Of a stretch of 44,089 nucleotides of DNA, positions 29,774-40,334 are shown piece by piece. Source of the stretch: Leucobacter sp. PH1c (lineage in GTDB: Bacteria > Actinomycetota > Actinomycetes > Actinomycetales > Microbacteriaceae). How positions within the stretch are numbered: position 1 is the stretch's first letter; every line of letters begins with the position of its first letter. The position numbers and the translations under genes are program-made. The DNA lies in NCBI RefSeq assembly GCF_000633415.1, contig NZ_AYMV01000002.1, positions 1 through 44,089 of the forward strand, read 5' to 3'. The notes beneath the pieces were generated by a model. The model ran no database searches and had not been told where the DNA came from. It saw only the letters and a program-made list of their open reading frames with translations.

Positions 29774-30958
29774 GTCGAAGCGGGCGGGGAGCGTGAGGTT
29801 CCCCACGCCCGAGACGCGCACCTCGCCGTGACCCTGCCACGCCGCCGCGCGGGCGAGCAGATCCACCGCGGCCTCCGCCGTGCGGGCGGGCGCGCGATCC
29901 TCCTGCCAGGCCGCCTGCACGAGCAGCACGCGACCCTCACGATCCGCCTTCAGGTCGATGCGGCCCGCCAGCCGCCCGCCCACCATGAGCGGAAGGCAGT
30001 AGTAGCCGAACTGCCGCTGCTCCTTCGGTGTGTAGATCTCGATGCGGTAGTGGAAGTCGAACATCCGCTCCGCACGCGGACGGAACCACACCACAGGGTC
30101 GAATGGCGTGAGCAGCGCATCGGGCGCGAGGCGCGCGGGGGTGCGCGCATCCCGGTGCATCCAGGCGGCCTCGGGGGCGCCGGTGGCCCGGTTCCACCCG
30201 GCGACGCGCACCGGGACGAGCTCGCCGTCCTCCTCCAGCGCGCGCACGGCGGCCCGCGCCGGGCCCGCCTTGAGCCGGTGGTAGTCGGCGAGGTCGGCGA
30301 GCGTGCCTACGCCGAGGGAACGCGCGGCCTGCGCGACGAGGCGGCGCTGCGCCTCCTCCCGCGGCACCTCGACGAGCGCGGCCGCGGGGAGCGCCTGCTC
30401 GGCGAGCGCGTAGCGGCGCTGGAACCCCGTGCGCCCGGCCGAGACCACCTCCCCCTCCGCGAACATGAGCTCGATCGCCTGCTTCGTGTCGCTCCAGTCC
30501 CACCAGGGGCCGCGTTTCTCGCGCGGACCCGCTTCGAGTTCCCGCACGAAGCGCGGCTGCCCGTCTGCGAGGAGCGCGCGCAGCCGCCCGATCTCGGGCG
30601 CGAGCCGGGCGGCGCGACCGTTCCCCGCGAAGCGCGCACGGAAGTCGTCCATCCGCCAGCCGAAGAGCGGACGATCCCCGACGGGGATGAACGCCGCCTC
30701 GTGCGCCCAGTACTCCGTGAACTCGCCGCTCGCCCAGAGCTGCCGATCGAGCGCGTCGTGCGCGTAGGCGCCGTGCCGCGAAAACACCGGCAGGTAGTGG
30801 CTGCGCGAGAAGACGTTCACCGAGTCGATCTGGAGCACGTGGAGCGCGCCGAGCGCGGGGTCGAACGGGCGGCGTTGCCGGAGGCGCTGCGTGCTGGAGA
30901 ACCCCTGGGCGGCGAGCGCGACGCGGCGCGCCTCGGCTCCGCTGAGTGTTTCGGTCAT
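29765..30958 (-). CDS. YcaQ/AlkX-type winged-helix DNA glycosylase
   Basis: A 397-residue protein of the winged-helix HTH_42 family, which includes E. coli YcaQ (unhooks DNA interstrand crosslinks) and Streptomyces AlkZ. LGALHVLQIDSVNVFSRSHYLP near residue 40 carries Q-I-D, the Q-x-D catalytic arrangement I recall for YcaQ-type rather than AlkZ-type (QxQ) enzymes. FTEYWAHEAAFIP, WDWSDTKQAIELMFAEGEVVSAGR and PFDPVVWFRPRAERMFDFHYRIEIY are other family landmarks. TACCGT lies exactly 6 nt before the ATG with no ribosome site, so a leaderless mRNA is likely. Confidence 0.88.
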   Translation of the reverse strand: MTETLSGAEARRVALAAQGFSSTQRLRQRRPFDPALGALHVLQIDSVNVFSRSHYLPVFSRHGAYAHDALDRQLWASGEFTEYWAHEAAFIPVGDRPLFGWRMDDFRARFAGNGRAARLAPEIGRLRALLADGQPRFVRELEAGPREKRGPWWDWSDTKQAIELMFAEGEVVSAGRTGFQRRYALAEQALPAAALVEVPREEAQRRLVAQAARSLGVGTLADLADYHRLKAGPARAAVRALEEDGELVPVRVAGWNRATGAPEAAWMHRDARTPARLAPDALLTPFDPVVWFRPRAERMFDFHYRIEIYTPKEQRQFGYYCLPLMVGGRLAGRIDLKADREGRVLLVQAAWQEDRAPARTAEAAVDLLARAAAWQGHGEVRVSGVGNLTLPARFDAA

Positions 30959-30995
30959 GGGAGAACGGTAGCGGGCACCTGCGACACGCGGAAGC

Positions 30996-31799
30996 TCACG
31001 CGCCCGGCGCGGAACCCGCGGGCGCGTACATCACGATGTGGAGATCGGGTGCGTCCGAGGGAACGAGCCGATGGTGCTCGAAGACGAGCTCGCCGGCCTC
31101 GGGATGCGCGAAGGTGCGCAGGCGAGAGCGGAAGCGCACCACCGACTGCTCGGCCCAGTGCGCCCGGAAGTCCGCGCTCTCCTCGAGCAGCGTCTGCACG
31201 ACGGCTCCGTGCCGCGCGGAGCCGAGCCGAACCCCGGATTCGGCTCGGAACTCGGCGAGAAAGCTGCGGCTGTCGAGATCCCAGTTCGGCAGGATCTCGC
31301 GGAGGCGCGGATCGGTGTAGACGAGGCGGAGCAGGTTGCGCTCCCCCGGTGCAGTGGTGGCGATCGAGCCGTAGAGCCACTCGTAGCCGGCGTTCCAGCC
31401 CACGATCGACCAATCGCTCGCGAGGATGAACGCCGGGAAGTCGAGCGCCCCGATGAGGTGCAGGAGGTGGGCGGGGGCGCGGTCGACGGGAACCGATACG
31501 GGCTCCCTGCCGGGGCCCGCGAGCGCGAAGACGTAGTCGGTTTCGGAGTCCGTGAGCCGCAGCACGCGTGCCACCGCGGAGAGCACCTGTCGGGAGGCGT
31601 TGATCTCGCGGCCCTGTTCGAGCCAGGTGTACCAGCTGACGCTGATGCCGGAGAGCGTGGCCACCTCCTCGCGGCTGAGCCCCACCTCGCTGCGCCGGCT
31701 CCCGGGCGGCAGCCCGTGCTCGGCGCGGGGACGCGTGCGCCGCCGCGAGGTGAGGAACTCGCCGAGCTGCACACCGCGCGCGGTCCGGGGCCGAATCAT
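30996..31799 (-). CDS. MmyB-like helix-turn-helix transcriptional regulator
   Basis: A 267-residue regulator with an N-terminal XRE-type helix-turn-helix (GLSREEVATLSGISVSWYTWLEQGREINASRQVLSAVARVLRL, about residues 40-82) and a C-terminal MmyB-type ligand-binding domain (ILASDWSIVGWNAGYEWLYG; later FRAHWAEQSVVRFRSRLRTFAHPEAGELVFEHHRL). Such regulators usually control an adjacent oxidoreductase and bind a fatty-acid-like ligand. Here the divergent neighbour is ilvD. The ATG lies 6 nt behind TACTAT, and GTACTAGTAC sits just upstream, suggesting self-repression. It precedes the YcaQ gene by 37 nt. Confidence 0.88.
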   Translation of the reverse strand: MIRPRTARGVQLGEFLTSRRRTRPRAEHGLPPGSRRSEVGLSREEVATLSGISVSWYTWLEQGREINASRQVLSAVARVLRLTDSETDYVFALAGPGREPVSVPVDRAPAHLLHLIGALDFPAFILASDWSIVGWNAGYEWLYGSIATTAPGERNLLRLVYTDPRLREILPNWDLDSRSFLAEFRAESGVRLGSARHGAVVQTLLEESADFRAHWAEQSVVRFRSRLRTFAHPEAGELVFEHHRLVPSDAPDLHIVMYAPAGSAPGA

Positions 31800-31805
31800 C
31801 AGATC

Positions 31806-31827
31806 ATAGTAGCACCGGTACTAGTAC
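31806..31827 (-). promoter_or_regulatory. Predicted leaderless promoter of the MmyB-like gene with palindromic operator
   Basis: On the minus strand, TGC-TACTAT (extended -10; hexamer at 31806-31811) lies 6 nt before the ATG. The perfect 10-bp palindrome GTACTAGTAC (31818-31827) lies within the -35/-10 spacer, where a bound repressor would block polymerase. Confidence 0.55.
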
Positions 31828-31872
31828 AAGCACTCACTTCCGCGGGCGGGAGCGATCTGCCTGAATGGTCGT

Positions 31873-33732
31873 ATGCCCACCTATCGCTCGTTCACAGTCA
31901 CCCACGGTCGCAACATGGCCGGCGCCCGCGCCCTCTTCCGCGCCGCCGGCGTCAACGGCGCCGATCTCGGACGCAAGCCGATCATCGCGGTCGCCAACTC
32001 CTTCACCGAGTTCGTCCCCGGCCACACCCACCTCGCCCCCGTGGGCCGGATCGTCTCCGACGCGATCACCGAGGCGGGCGGGATCCCCCGCGAGTTCAAC
32101 ACGATCGCGGTCGACGACGGGATCGCGATGGGCCACGGCGGCATGCTCTACTCGCTCCCCTCGCGCGATCTCATCGCCGACTCCGTCGAGTACATGGTCA
32201 ACGCGCACTGCGCCGACGCGCTCATCTGCATCTCCAACTGCGACAAGATCACGCCGGGCATGCTCCTCGCTGCGCTGCGCCTGAACATCCCCACCGTCTT
32301 CGTCTCGGGCGGGCCGATGGAGTCCGGACGCGCGGTGCTCGCGAACGGCATGGTGCGCACGCTGGATCTCGTCGACGCGATCTCCGAGGCCGTGAACGAG
32401 AACGTCTCGGACGAGGACATCCAGAAGATCGAAGAGTCGGCCTGCCCCACGTGCGGCTCCTGCTCCGGCATGTTCACGGCGAACTCGATGAACTGCCTCA
32501 CGGAGGCGATCGGCCTCTCGCTGCCCGGCAACGGCTCCACGCTCGCAACGCACACGGCGCGCAAGGCGCTCTACGAGAACGCCGGAAAGACGGTCGTCGA
32601 CATCACCCGCCGGTACTACGACGACGATGACGCGAGCGTCCTGCCCCGCAACATCGCGACCCCCGCGGCCTTCGAGAACGCCATGGCGCTCGACATCGCT
32701 ATGGGCGGATCGACCAACACGATCCTGCACCTGCTCGCCGCGGCGCACGAGGCCGGAGTCGACTTCGGCCTCACCGAGATCGACGCGGTGTCGCGCCGCG
32801 TGCCCTGCCTCGCGAAGGTCGCCCCGAACGTCGCGAACGGCAAGACCTACTACATGGAGGACGTGCACCGCGCGGGCGGCATCCCCGCGCTCCTCGGCGA
32901 GCTGCGCCGCGGCGGACTCCTCGACGAGACCGTCCACACGGTGCACGCGCAGACGCTCGGCGAGTGGCTCGACGAGTGGGACGTGCGCGGCGGCATGGCG
33001 AGCGACGAGGCCTTCGAGCTCTGGCACGCGGCCCCCGGTGGTGTGCGCTCCTCGACCGCGTTCTCGCAGTCGGAGCGCTGGCGCGAGCTCGACCTCGATC
33101 AGGAGAACGGCTGCATCCACTCCGTGGAGCACGCCTACTCGAAGGACGGCGGCCTCGCCGTGCTGCGCGGCAACATCGCCGTCGACGGCGCCGTGGTGAA
33201 GACCGCGGGCGTCGACGAGTCGATCTGGACGTTCTCGGGCCCCGCCGTCGTCTGCGAGTCGCAGGACGAGGCCGTGGAGAAGATCCTCAACAAGCAGGTC
33301 GGCGAGGGCGACGTCGTGGTGATCCGCTACGAGGGCCCGAAGGGCGGCCCCGGCATGCAGGAGATGCTCTACCCCACCTCGTTCCTCAAGGGCCGCGGGC
33401 TCGGCAAGGCCTGCGCCCTCATCACCGACGGCCGCTTCTCCGGGGGCACCTCGGGCCTGTCGATCGGACACATCTCCCCCGAGGCCGCGAGCGGCGGCGT
33501 GATCGCCCTCGTCGAGGACGGGGACATCATCTCGATCGACATCCCGACCCGCGCGCTCACGCTCGACGTGCCGCAGGACGAGCTCGACCGCCGCCGGGCG
33601 GCGCTCGAGGCCGCGGGCGGCTACCGCCCGAAGGACCGCGTGCGCCCCGTGACCGATGCGCTCCGCGCGTACGCGGCGTTCGCGCAGTCGGCGGACAAGG
33701 GCGCGGTGCGCGTCATCCCCGATACGTTCTAA
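31873..33732 (+). CDS. ilvD: Dihydroxy-acid dehydratase
   Basis: A 619-residue Fe-S enzyme of branched-chain amino acid synthesis (dihydroxyisovalerate to ketoisovalerate, and the isoleucine counterpart). Cluster cysteines lie in [11 protein letters not shown] (about residue 122) and [11 protein letters not shown] (about residue 195), and [20 protein letters not shown] is the C-terminal signature. No ribosome site is visible before the ATG; CTGAAT lies 6 nt upstream, so it may be leaderless. Its 3' end overlaps the convergent glycosylase gene by 4 bp. The long form matches E. coli-type IlvD. Confidence 0.95.
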   Translation: MPTYRSFTVTHGRNMAGARALFRAAGVNGADLGRKPIIAVANSFTEFVPGHTHLAPVGRIVSDAITEAGGIPREFNTIAVDDGIAMGHGGMLYSLPSRDLIADSVEYMVNAHCADALICISNCDKITPGMLLAALRLNIPTVFVSGGPMESGRAVLANGMVRTLDLVDAISEAVNENVSDEDIQKIEESACPTCGSCSGMFTANSMNCLTEAIGLSLPGNGSTLATHTARKALYENAGKTVVDITRRYYDDDDASVLPRNIATPAAFENAMALDIAMGGSTNTILHLLAAAHEAGVDFGLTEIDAVSRRVPCLAKVAPNVANGKTYYMEDVHRAGGIPALLGELRRGGLLDETVHTVHAQTLGEWLDEWDVRGGMASDEAFELWHAAPGGVRSSTAFSQSERWRELDLDQENGCIHSVEHAYSKDGGLAVLRGNIAVDGAVVKTAGVDESIWTFSGPAVVCESQDEAVEKILNKQVGEGDVVVIRYEGPKGGPGMQEMLYPTSFLKGRGLGKACALITDGRFSGGTSGLSIGHISPEAASGGVIALVEDGDIISIDIPTRALTLDVPQDELDRRRAALEAAGGYRPKDRVRPVTDALRAYAAFAQSADKGAVRVIPDTF

Positions 33733-34352
33733 TCGAGCGCCGCCCAGCTCCGCGCGCCGCTGCCGACGAGTTTCCCGAACTCGTCGATGAGCGCGTGGAG
33801 CTGCTGGAGCTCATCGAGCGTGAACTCGGCCCGGGCCACATCCTCAGCGTGTGCGCGCCGGGCCGAGGCGTACGTGGCGGGCTCGCTGCCCGACAGCGCG
33901 CCGAGCATGCGCCGCGCGTACGCGTCGTAGATGAACGCGGGCCGGTCGAAAGCGTAGAGCAGGATCGCATCGGCGGTCTCCTCCCCGACGCCGGGGAGCG
34001 CGCGCAGTTCGGCACGCAGCGCGGCGTCCGCGAGCCTCGGCCGGCGCAGCTCGGCTCCGCCGGCGCCGCGCATCCAGTCGGCGAGCCCGCGCGTGGCGCG
34101 GAGCTTCGCCCCGTGGAAACCGCAGGGGTGGATCGCCTCGCGGATCGCCGCGTCCGAGGCCTCGCGCCACGCCTCCGGATCCAGCAGTCCCGCCCCGCGG
34201 AGCCGGTCCATTGCGAGCGTGACGTTGTGCCACCGGGTGTTCTGCACGAGCACCGCGCCCAGCATCATCTCGAACGGGCCGTCGGCCGGCCACCAGTCCT
34301 GCCGTCCGAGCGCGGCGTGGAGGCGCTCGTGCGCGCGGCGAAGATCGGGCAT
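33729..34352 (-). CDS. HhH-GPD base-excision DNA glycosylase without Fe-S cluster
   Basis: A 207-residue protein of the endonuclease III superfamily. It has the helix-hairpin-helix [17 protein letters not shown] and the catalytic aspartate in [11 protein letters not shown], with [15 protein letters not shown] near the N-terminus. The C-terminal four-cysteine Fe-S loop of endonuclease III is absent, which resembles MagIII-like 3-methyladenine glycosylases; the substrate is unproven. TACGCT lies 6 nt before the ATG at 34352, supporting that start and a leaderless mRNA; the GTG codon just upstream is less likely. It is convergent with ilvD. Confidence 0.88.
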   Translation of the reverse strand: MPDLRRAHERLHAALGRQDWWPADGPFEMMLGAVLVQNTRWHNVTLAMDRLRGAGLLDPEAWREASDAAIREAIHPCGFHGAKLRATRGLADWMRGAGGAELRRPRLADAALRAELRALPGVGEETADAILLYAFDRPAFIYDAYARRMLGALSGSEPATYASARRAHAEDVARAEFTLDELQQLHALIDEFGKLVGSGARSWAALD

Positions 34353-34379
34353 CACCTCAGCGTAGCGCTGCGCAGACGA

Positions 34380-34414
34380 CAGCGGCCCGCCCCCGGGACG
34401 GGGACGGGCCGCTG
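34380..34414 (-). terminator. Terminator of the ileS-folC-DUF4233-ndk group
   Basis: A 10-bp perfect stem (CAGCGGCCCG at 34380-34389 with 34405-34414) around a G/C-rich 15-nt loop lies 15 nt beyond the ndk stop. There is no T-tract. It also shields the following glycosylase promoter from read-through. Confidence 0.8.
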
Positions 34415-34428
34415 CGCGCTGCTGCGGG

Positions 34429-34845
34429 TTACGCGAACCAGAGGCCGAGCTCGCGCTCGGCCGAGAGCGTCGAGTCCGAACCGTGCACGAGGTTCTGCTG
34501 CACGGCGACGCCCCAGTCGCGGCCGAGGTCGCCGCGGATCGTGCCCGGAGCGGCGGCCGTCGGGTCAGTCGCGCCGGCGAGCGAGCGGAAGCCCTCGATC
34601 ACGCGGTTGCCCGTGGCGCGCACGGCGACCACGGGGCCCGAGCCCATGAACTCGAGCAGCGGCTCGAAGAAGGGCTTGCCCTCGTGCTCAGCGTAGTGCT
34701 CCGCGAGCAGCTCACGGCTGGCCGTGAGCATGCGCAGATCCGCGATCTGGTAGCCCTTCGCCTCGATGCGGCGGAGGATCTCCCCCGTCAGGCCGCGGGC
34801 CACGCCGTCGGGCTTGACCAGGATGAGAGTTTCTTCTGCGGACAT
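34429..34845 (-). CDS. ndk: Nucleoside diphosphate kinase
   Basis: A 138-residue enzyme that balances nucleoside triphosphates by phosphate transfer through a histidine. The catalytic histidine lies in QNLVHGSDS near residue 118. ETLILVKPDGVARGLTGEIL starts the fold, and AAAPGTIRGDLG is a family signature. The ATG follows GAGGAG. It lies 76 bp downstream of the DUF4233 gene. A candidate -10 box (TAGACT, minus strand, 34898-34903) may give it its own promoter. Confidence 0.96.
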   Translation of the reverse strand: MSAEETLILVKPDGVARGLTGEILRRIEAKGYQIADLRMLTASRELLAEHYAEHEGKPFFEPLLEFMGSGPVVAVRATGNRVIEGFRSLAGATDPTAAAPGTIRGDLGRDWGVAVQQNLVHGSDSTLSAERELGLWFA

Positions 34846-34921
34846 GCACGCTCCTCGTATCGGGGTGATTCAGTGGGTCTAGTGCGCCCGGCGCACCAGT
34901 CTAGTGGTGGATCGTGGCGCG
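34846..34921 (-). promoter_or_regulatory. ndk upstream region: candidate promoter and hairpin
   Basis: A perfect stem GTGCGC-CCG-GCGCAC (34882-34896) is flanked on both sides by CACTAGAC on the minus strand. The upstream copy includes TAGACT, a possible -10 box (34898-34903). The hairpin would lie at the start of the ndk transcript, or could end read-through from the DUF4233 gene. I cannot decide between these. Confidence 0.4.
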
Positions 34922-35413
34922 CTACTGCTGCGACGCGATCCAGGCGGCGCGGTCGCGATCCATCTGGCTCCCCTTGACCATGCAGTAGACCCACAGGGCG
35001 GTGAAGAGGATCCCGACGATGAGCGCCATCGGCAGCAGCACGGCGGTCAGCAGCATGAGTCCGTGGACCACCCAGCCGAGCGTGATGCCGACCCGGCCGA
35101 AGCGCATGCCGATGAGCCCGGCGATGATCACGACGGCGAGGCCGCCGCCCAAGTACAGGCCGAGCTCGCGCGGCTCGAGCGTGCCGAGGCCGAACAGGGT
35201 GAGCCCGATGAGCACCACCACGATGAGCTCGAAGCCGAGCACGATCGACGCGAGGGCCTTCTGCGTCGACTGCGGGCCGCGGCGCGCACCCGAGATCCGC
35301 ATCGCGGAGTTGTGGGCGACGGTCTCGGAGGGCGACAGCCGCAGCTCCGGCTCGTCGTTCGGTTCGCCGGCCGCGCCGGCGGGCTGCGTCATGCGGTTCA
35401 CGCGGTCCCCCAT
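34922..35413 (-). CDS. DUF4233 membrane protein
   Basis: A 163-residue actinobacterial membrane protein of unknown function. Four hydrophobic segments follow a polar N-terminus of about 50 residues: KALASIVLGFELIVVVLIGL, LYLGGGLAVVIIAGLIG, WVVHGLMLLTAVLLPMALIV and a last one ending in ALWVYCMVKG. The family is typically encoded between folC and ndk, as here. Two ATG codons are possible: 35413 (overlapping folC) and 35392 (5 nt after the folC stop); neither has a clear ribosome site. Confidence 0.85.
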   Translation of the reverse strand: MGDRVNRMTQPAGAAGEPNDEPELRLSPSETVAHNSAMRISGARRGPQSTQKALASIVLGFELIVVVLIGLTLFGLGTLEPRELGLYLGGGLAVVIIAGLIGMRFGRVGITLGWVVHGLMLLTAVLLPMALIVGILFTALWVYCMVKGSQMDRDRAAWIASQQ

Positions 35414-36741
35414 CCCTCGGCGCGGGCAAAGGCGATGGCCTCACCCGCGAGTACGACCGAGCCGACGACGAGCACGCCGCGGCCGGGCGATCGCCCAGCC
35501 CAGCTGCGGGCCTCGTCGAGCGCCTCGGGCAGCGAATCCGCCACCTCGATCGGTGTGTCGGGGACCTCGTCCGCGGCGATACTCGCGAGCTCCGAGACGC
35601 CCGTGCTGCGCGGCGAGTCCACGGGCGTGAGCGTCACTCGGTGCGCGATCGGCGCGAGCGCCGTAAGCAAGCCGGCCGCGTCCTTCTCCTCGAGGACCCC
35701 CACCACGAGGGCGAGCTCGTCGAAACTGAACGACTCGGCGACCGCGCGTGCGAGCGCTTCGGCGCCGTGCGGGTTGTGCGCCGCATCGACGTACACGACG
35801 GGCTCGGTACCGATGAGCTGCAGGCGGCCGGGCGAGGTGAGCTGACCGAAGCCCTCCTCGAGCACCTCCTCCGAGATGCCGCGCTCGGCACCGAAGAACG
35901 CCTCGACGGCCGCGATCGCGAGCGTCGCGTTCTGCGCCTGATGGTGCCCGAAGAGCGGCACGAACGTCGGCGCGTAGGCCGTTCCGCTCGGGCCGGCGAC
36001 GGTGATCAGGCGGCCGCCGACGGCGAGCCGGTCGTCGAGGAGCGCGAAGTCTCGCCCGGCGAGCGCGAGCGGTACGTCGAGCCGCTCAGCAGCCGCGCGG
36101 AGTTCCTCCGCCGCGGCCGGATCCTGCTCGGCGGAGACGACGACGCTGCCGGGCTTGATGATCCCGGCCTTCGTGCGCGCGATCGTCTCGATATCGGGTC
36201 CGAGCATCGCGGTGTGGTCGAGGTCGATCGGCGTGAAGACGGCGACCTGGGCGGCGACGATGTTCGTCGCATCCCATTCCCCGCCCATGCCGACCTCGAT
36301 CACCGCGACGTCGACGGGCGCGTCGGCGAACGCGGTGAACGCGAGCACCGCGAGCGCCTCGAAGAACGTGATCCGGCCGTGGCCGGCGGCCTCGAGCTCG
36401 GCGTCGACGAGCGCGAGCGGAGCCTGCAGCTCCGCCCAGGCGGCGGCGAGCACCTCCCCGGCGATCGGTGCGCCGTCGAGCTGGAAGCGCTCGGCGAAGT
36501 CGACGAGGTGCGGGCTCGTGAAGAGCCCCGTGCGCAGCCCGTGCGCGCGCAGCAGCGACTCGATGGCCCGGCTCGTTGAGGTCTTCCCGTTCGTGCCGGC
36601 GACCTGGATCACGGGGAACGAGAGCTGCGGCGATCCAGCGAGCTCGGCAAGACGGCGCACCGGCTCGATGCGGGGACGCGGATTGGCCTCGCCCACGCGC
36701 TCGAGCAACTGCTCGTACACCTGCCCTGCGGCGTCGTTCAT
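35398..36741 (-). CDS. folC: Folylpolyglutamate synthase / dihydrofolate synthase
   Basis: A 447-residue Mur-ligase-family enzyme that adds glutamate to dihydropteroate and folates. Visible are the P-loop [12 protein letters not shown] (about residue 47), the [15 protein letters not shown] folate signature and the C-terminal [17 protein letters not shown]. The ATG at 36741 overlaps the ileS stop by 4 nt (ATGA); the longer open frame upstream lies within ileS. The order ileS-folC-DUF4233-ndk is common in actinobacteria. Confidence 0.95.
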   Translation of the reverse strand: MNDAAGQVYEQLLERVGEANPRPRIEPVRRLAELAGSPQLSFPVIQVAGTNGKTSTSRAIESLLRAHGLRTGLFTSPHLVDFAERFQLDGAPIAGEVLAAAWAELQAPLALVDAELEAAGHGRITFFEALAVLAFTAFADAPVDVAVIEVGMGGEWDATNIVAAQVAVFTPIDLDHTAMLGPDIETIARTKAGIIKPGSVVVSAEQDPAAAEELRAAAERLDVPLALAGRDFALLDDRLAVGGRLITVAGPSGTAYAPTFVPLFGHHQAQNATLAIAAVEAFFGAERGISEEVLEEGFGQLTSPGRLQLIGTEPVVYVDAAHNPHGAEALARAVAESFSFDELALVVGVLEEKDAAGLLTALAPIAHRVTLTPVDSPRSTGVSELASIAADEVPDTPIEVADSLPEALDEARSWAGRSPGRGVLVVGSVVLAGEAIAFARAEGWGTA

Positions 36742-39700
36742 CGTGCGCTCCCCGCGTCCGGCGCGTCGAGCCCGGTCGTGTCGATGGTGATCACGAGCGG
36801 GGCCTTGTCGACCCCGATCGCGCGGGCGCCCGTGACGAACACGCCACCGCCCGGGGACTGGAGGTCGTCGACGATCGCATCGATCCCGATGGCCTCCTGG
36901 ACCGCGATGCCGACGGCGAGCGTCTCCGCCGCGATCAGCGCCGCGTGGGTCTCGAGCGCCGCGGCGTGCGCGGGCTCGGCGTTCAGCGCGAGCACGATCC
37001 GGTCGGAGACCTCGAGGCCGGCGTTCTTGCGCGCCTCCTGGACCGCGCGGATCGCGTCGCGCGCGATGCCCTCGGCCTCGAGCTCCGGCGTGGTCTCCGT
37101 CTCGAGCAGCACGAAGCCGCCGCCCGGGATGAGTCCGAGCGCGGGGCCCGCGTCGCTGCCGTCGCCGACGCGGAGCGTCAGCTCGTACTCGTGCGGCTCG
37201 AGCGCGATGCCACCGGCGACGACGACGCCGTCCTCCTCGGCCCAGTCGCCCGACTTCGCGGCCTTGATCGCCTGCTGCACCTGCTTGCCGAGACGCGGAC
37301 CGGCCGCGCGGGCGTTCACCGCGAGCGTCTGCACGACGCCGTGATCCGCCGCACTCGTCTCCGTCTGCTCGATGAGCGTCACCTGCTTCACGTTGAGCTC
37401 CTCGCGGAGGATCTCGGTGAAGGGGGTGAGCGATGCGGGCCGAGCGGTGACGACCGTGAGCTCGGCGAGCGGGAGGCGCACGCGCAGGCGGCGCGCCTTG
37501 CGGAGCGCGAGCGCCTGCGAGGTGATCTGACGCACCTCGTCCATCGCGGCGACGAGCTCGGGATCCTCGGGGAACTCCGCGGCGTCCGGCCACTCGGTGA
37601 GGTGCACGGAGCGCCCGCCGGTGAGGCCGCGCCACAGCTCCTCCGTGACGAGCGGGGCGAGCGGGGCCGCCACGCGGGCCACGGTCTCGAGCACCGTGAA
37701 GAGCGTGTGGAACGCCTGCGCGTTCTCGGGCGCGCCGTTCTCTCCGTTGACCCCCTCCCAGAAGCGGTCGCGCGAGCGGCGCACGTACCAGTTCGTGAGG
37801 ACCTCGGCGAAGGCGCGGAGGGCGTCCGCGGCGGACGTCGTGTCGAGCCCGTCGAGGTGCGCCCCGACCTCACGGACGAGGTCGCCCGTCTTCGCGAGGA
37901 TGTAGCGGTCGAGAGGGTCGTTCGAGTCCGTGCGGCGCTCGGCGGTGAAGCCGTCGGCGTTCGCGTAGAGGCTGAAGAAGTACCAGCTGTTCCAGAGCGG
38001 GAGGATGAACTGCCGCACGCCCTCGCGGATGCCCTCCTCGGTGACGATCAGGTTGCCGCCGCGCACGACGGGCGAGGCCATGAGGAACCAGCGCATGGCG
38101 TCGGAGCCGTCGCGGTTGAACACCTCGTTGACGTCGGGGTAGTTCTGCAGCGACTTCGACATCTTGTTGCCGTCGGAGCCGAGCACGATGCCGTGGCTGA
38201 TCACGTTCGTGAACGCAGGCCGGTCGAACAGGGCGGTCGCGAGCACGTGCTGCACGTAGAACCAGCCGCGCGTCTGCCCGATGTACTCGACGATGAAGTC
38301 GGCGGGCTGGTGCGTGTCGAACCACTCCTGGTTCTCGAAGGGGTAGTGCGCCTGCGCGAAGGGCATCGACGCCGAGTCGAACCAGACGTCGAGGACGTCC
38401 TCGATGCGCCGCATCGTCGACTGGCCGCTCGGGTCGTCCGGGTTCGGGCGGGTGAGCTCGTCGATGTACGGGCGGTGGAGATCGATCTCGCCGGCCGCGT
38501 TCCGCGGCAGCTCGCCGAAGTCCGCTTCGAGCTCGGCGACCGAGCCGTAGACGTCGACGCGCGGGAAGTCCGGGTTGTCGCTCTTCCACACGGGGATCGG
38601 GCTGCCCCAGAAGCGGTTCCGGCTGATCGACCAGTCGCGCGCACCCTCGAGCCACTTGCCGAACTGCCCGTGCTTCACGTTCGCGGGCACCCAGGTGATG
38701 TCCTCGTTCGTCTCGAGCATGCGGGGCTTCAGCTCGGTCACGCGCACGAACCAGCTCGACACGGCCTTGTAGATGAGCGGGTTCCGGCAGCGCCAGCAGT
38801 GCGGGTAGGAGTGCTCGTAGCTCGCCTCGCGGAGCAGGCGCCCGCGCTCGCGGATCTGGCGGATGAGCGGACGGTTCGCGTCCATCCAGAGCTCGCCCGC
38901 CACGTCGGGCACCGAGTTCAGGAAGCGGCCGCCGTCATCGACGCTCACGATGGTGGGGATCCCGGCCGCGGTGGCGATGCGCTGATCGTCCTCACCGTAC
39001 GCGGGGGCCTGGTGCACGATGCCGGTGCCGTCGCTCGTGGAGACGTAATCGTCCACGAGGATCTGCCAGGCCTCGGCAGTGCCCCACACCTCGGCGTCGG
39101 CGTAAAAGTCGAAGAGCCGCGCGTAGCGCACCCCGGCGAGCTCCGCGCCGGGCACGGTCCGCCGCACGGCCTCGCGCGCCTCCTCGGGCGACGCGTAGCC
39201 GAGGTCCTTCGCGTGCGCCGCGACGAGGTCAATCGCGAGGAGGTACTCCGCCTCCGCTGCAGCGCCGCCGTCGGCGGCGCCCGCGGGACCGGCGGGCACC
39301 ACGGCGTAGTCGATCAGCGGGCCGACCGCGAGCGCGAGGTTCGTCGGCAGGGTCCAGGGCGTCGTGGTCCAGGCGAGTGCGCGCACGCCGACGAGCCCGA
39401 GCGCCTCGGCACGCGCACCCTCGAGCGGGAACGTCACCGTGACGGACGGGTCCTGGCGCATCTGGTAGACGTCGTCGTCCATGCGCAGCTCGTGGTTCGA
39501 GAGCGGCGTCTCGTCGCGCCAGCAGTACGGCAGGATCCGGGAACCCTCGTAAGCGAGCCCCTTGTCGTAGAGCTGCTTGAACGCCCAGATCACGCTCTCC
39601 ATGTACCCGAGATTCAGGGTCTTGTAGCCGTGCTCGAAGTCGACCCAGCGCGCCTGGCGGGTGACGTAGTCCTCCCACTCGTCGACGTAGCGGAGCACGG

Positions 39701-40127
39701 AGCTGCGGGCCTCCTCGTTGAACGCCGCGACCCCCATCTCCTCGATCTCAGCCTTCTCCGTGATCCCGAGCTGCTTCATCGCTTCGAGCTCGGCGGGCAG
39801 ACCGTGCGTGTCCCACCCGAAGCGGCGCTCCACCTTCTTGCCCCGCATCGTCTGGAAGCGGGGGAAGACGTCCTTCGCGTAGCCCGTGAGGAGATGGCCG
39901 TAGTGCGGCAGACCGTTCGCGAAGGGCGGGCCGTCGTTGAAGACCCACTCCTCGGCGCCCTCGCGCTGACGGATCGACTCCTGGAAGGTGTCGTCCGCCT
40001 TCCAGAACGCGAGAACGCGCTCCTCGAGCTCCGGGAAGCTCGGCGAGGGGTCGACGCCGAACGCGGCGCCCGCGTGGGCGTCCGAGCGGTCCGCGGCGGG
40101 ACCGGTGGGCTGCTGGGGGTACGGCAT
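36738..40127 (-). CDS. ileS: Isoleucyl-tRNA synthetase (eukaryote-like long form)
   Basis: The 1129-residue class I synthetase charges tRNA-Ile. The HIGH motif is HYGH in [13 protein letters not shown] (about residue 70), and KMSKS is intact in [12 protein letters not shown]. The length, the HYGH form and the long C-terminal extension point to the IleS2 (eukaryote-like) class, which is generally less sensitive to mupirocin; that property is inference. I chose the ATG at 40127, with AAGGA upstream, rather than the ATG at 40151. Translation is expected to be controlled by the T-box upstream. Confidence 0.95.
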   Translation of the reverse strand: MPYPQQPTGPAADRSDAHAGAAFGVDPSPSFPELEERVLAFWKADDTFQESIRQREGAEEWVFNDGPPFANGLPHYGHLLTGYAKDVFPRFQTMRGKKVERRFGWDTHGLPAELEAMKQLGITEKAEIEEMGVAAFNEEARSSVLRYVDEWEDYVTRQARWVDFEHGYKTLNLGYMESVIWAFKQLYDKGLAYEGSRILPYCWRDETPLSNHELRMDDDVYQMRQDPSVTVTFPLEGARAEALGLVGVRALAWTTTPWTLPTNLALAVGPLIDYAVVPAGPAGAADGGAAAEAEYLLAIDLVAAHAKDLGYASPEEAREAVRRTVPGAELAGVRYARLFDFYADAEVWGTAEAWQILVDDYVSTSDGTGIVHQAPAYGEDDQRIATAAGIPTIVSVDDGGRFLNSVPDVAGELWMDANRPLIRQIRERGRLLREASYEHSYPHCWRCRNPLIYKAVSSWFVRVTELKPRMLETNEDITWVPANVKHGQFGKWLEGARDWSISRNRFWGSPIPVWKSDNPDFPRVDVYGSVAELEADFGELPRNAAGEIDLHRPYIDELTRPNPDDPSGQSTMRRIEDVLDVWFDSASMPFAQAHYPFENQEWFDTHQPADFIVEYIGQTRGWFYVQHVLATALFDRPAFTNVISHGIVLGSDGNKMSKSLQNYPDVNEVFNRDGSDAMRWFLMASPVVRGGNLIVTEEGIREGVRQFILPLWNSWYFFSLYANADGFTAERRTDSNDPLDRYILAKTGDLVREVGAHLDGLDTTSAADALRAFAEVLTNWYVRRSRDRFWEGVNGENGAPENAQAFHTLFTVLETVARVAAPLAPLVTEELWRGLTGGRSVHLTEWPDAAEFPEDPELVAAMDEVRQITSQALALRKARRLRVRLPLAELTVVTARPASLTPFTEILREELNVKQVTLIEQTETSAADHGVVQTLAVNARAAGPRLGKQVQQAIKAAKSGDWAEEDGVVVAGGIALEPHEYELTLRVGDGSDAGPALGLIPGGGFVLLETETTPELEAEGIARDAIRAVQEARKNAGLEVSDRIVLALNAEPAHAAALETHAALIAAETLAVGIAVQEAIGIDAIVDDLQSPGGGVFVTGARAIGVDKAPLVITIDTTGLDAPDAGSAR

Positions 40128-40328
40128 GGGTTTCCTTCGTGGTCCGGTCATCGATCAGCTCTGCGCTGGGACGAACCTCGCGGCCCGCGGTACCACCCTG
40201 CTTGCCGCCCGTACGGGCAGCCCCTTCGTTCGGCGATGACGGGCCGTCCCCGTTCGGTTCTACTGCGCGCGGCCGGGGCCGCGCGGTTCTTCCGAAGACT
40301 CCCCGGTGATGGCCGGATCGCAGTCGAT
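40128..40328 (-). promoter_or_regulatory. Translational T-box riboswitch of ileS
   Basis: On the minus strand the leader contains the conserved T-box AGGGTGGTACCGCGG (40185-40199), which pairs with the tRNA acceptor end. An upstream short stem I presents ATC (40308-40310, within CCATCACCGGGG) as the isoleucine specifier, followed by GGAGTCTTCGGAAGAAC. No terminator with a T-run lies between it and ileS, and the ribosome site follows directly, so control should be translational: uncharged tRNA-Ile frees the ribosome site. This is the ultrashort stem-I form known from actinobacterial ileS leaders. Confidence 0.9.
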
Positions 40329-40334
40329 GGTCCC

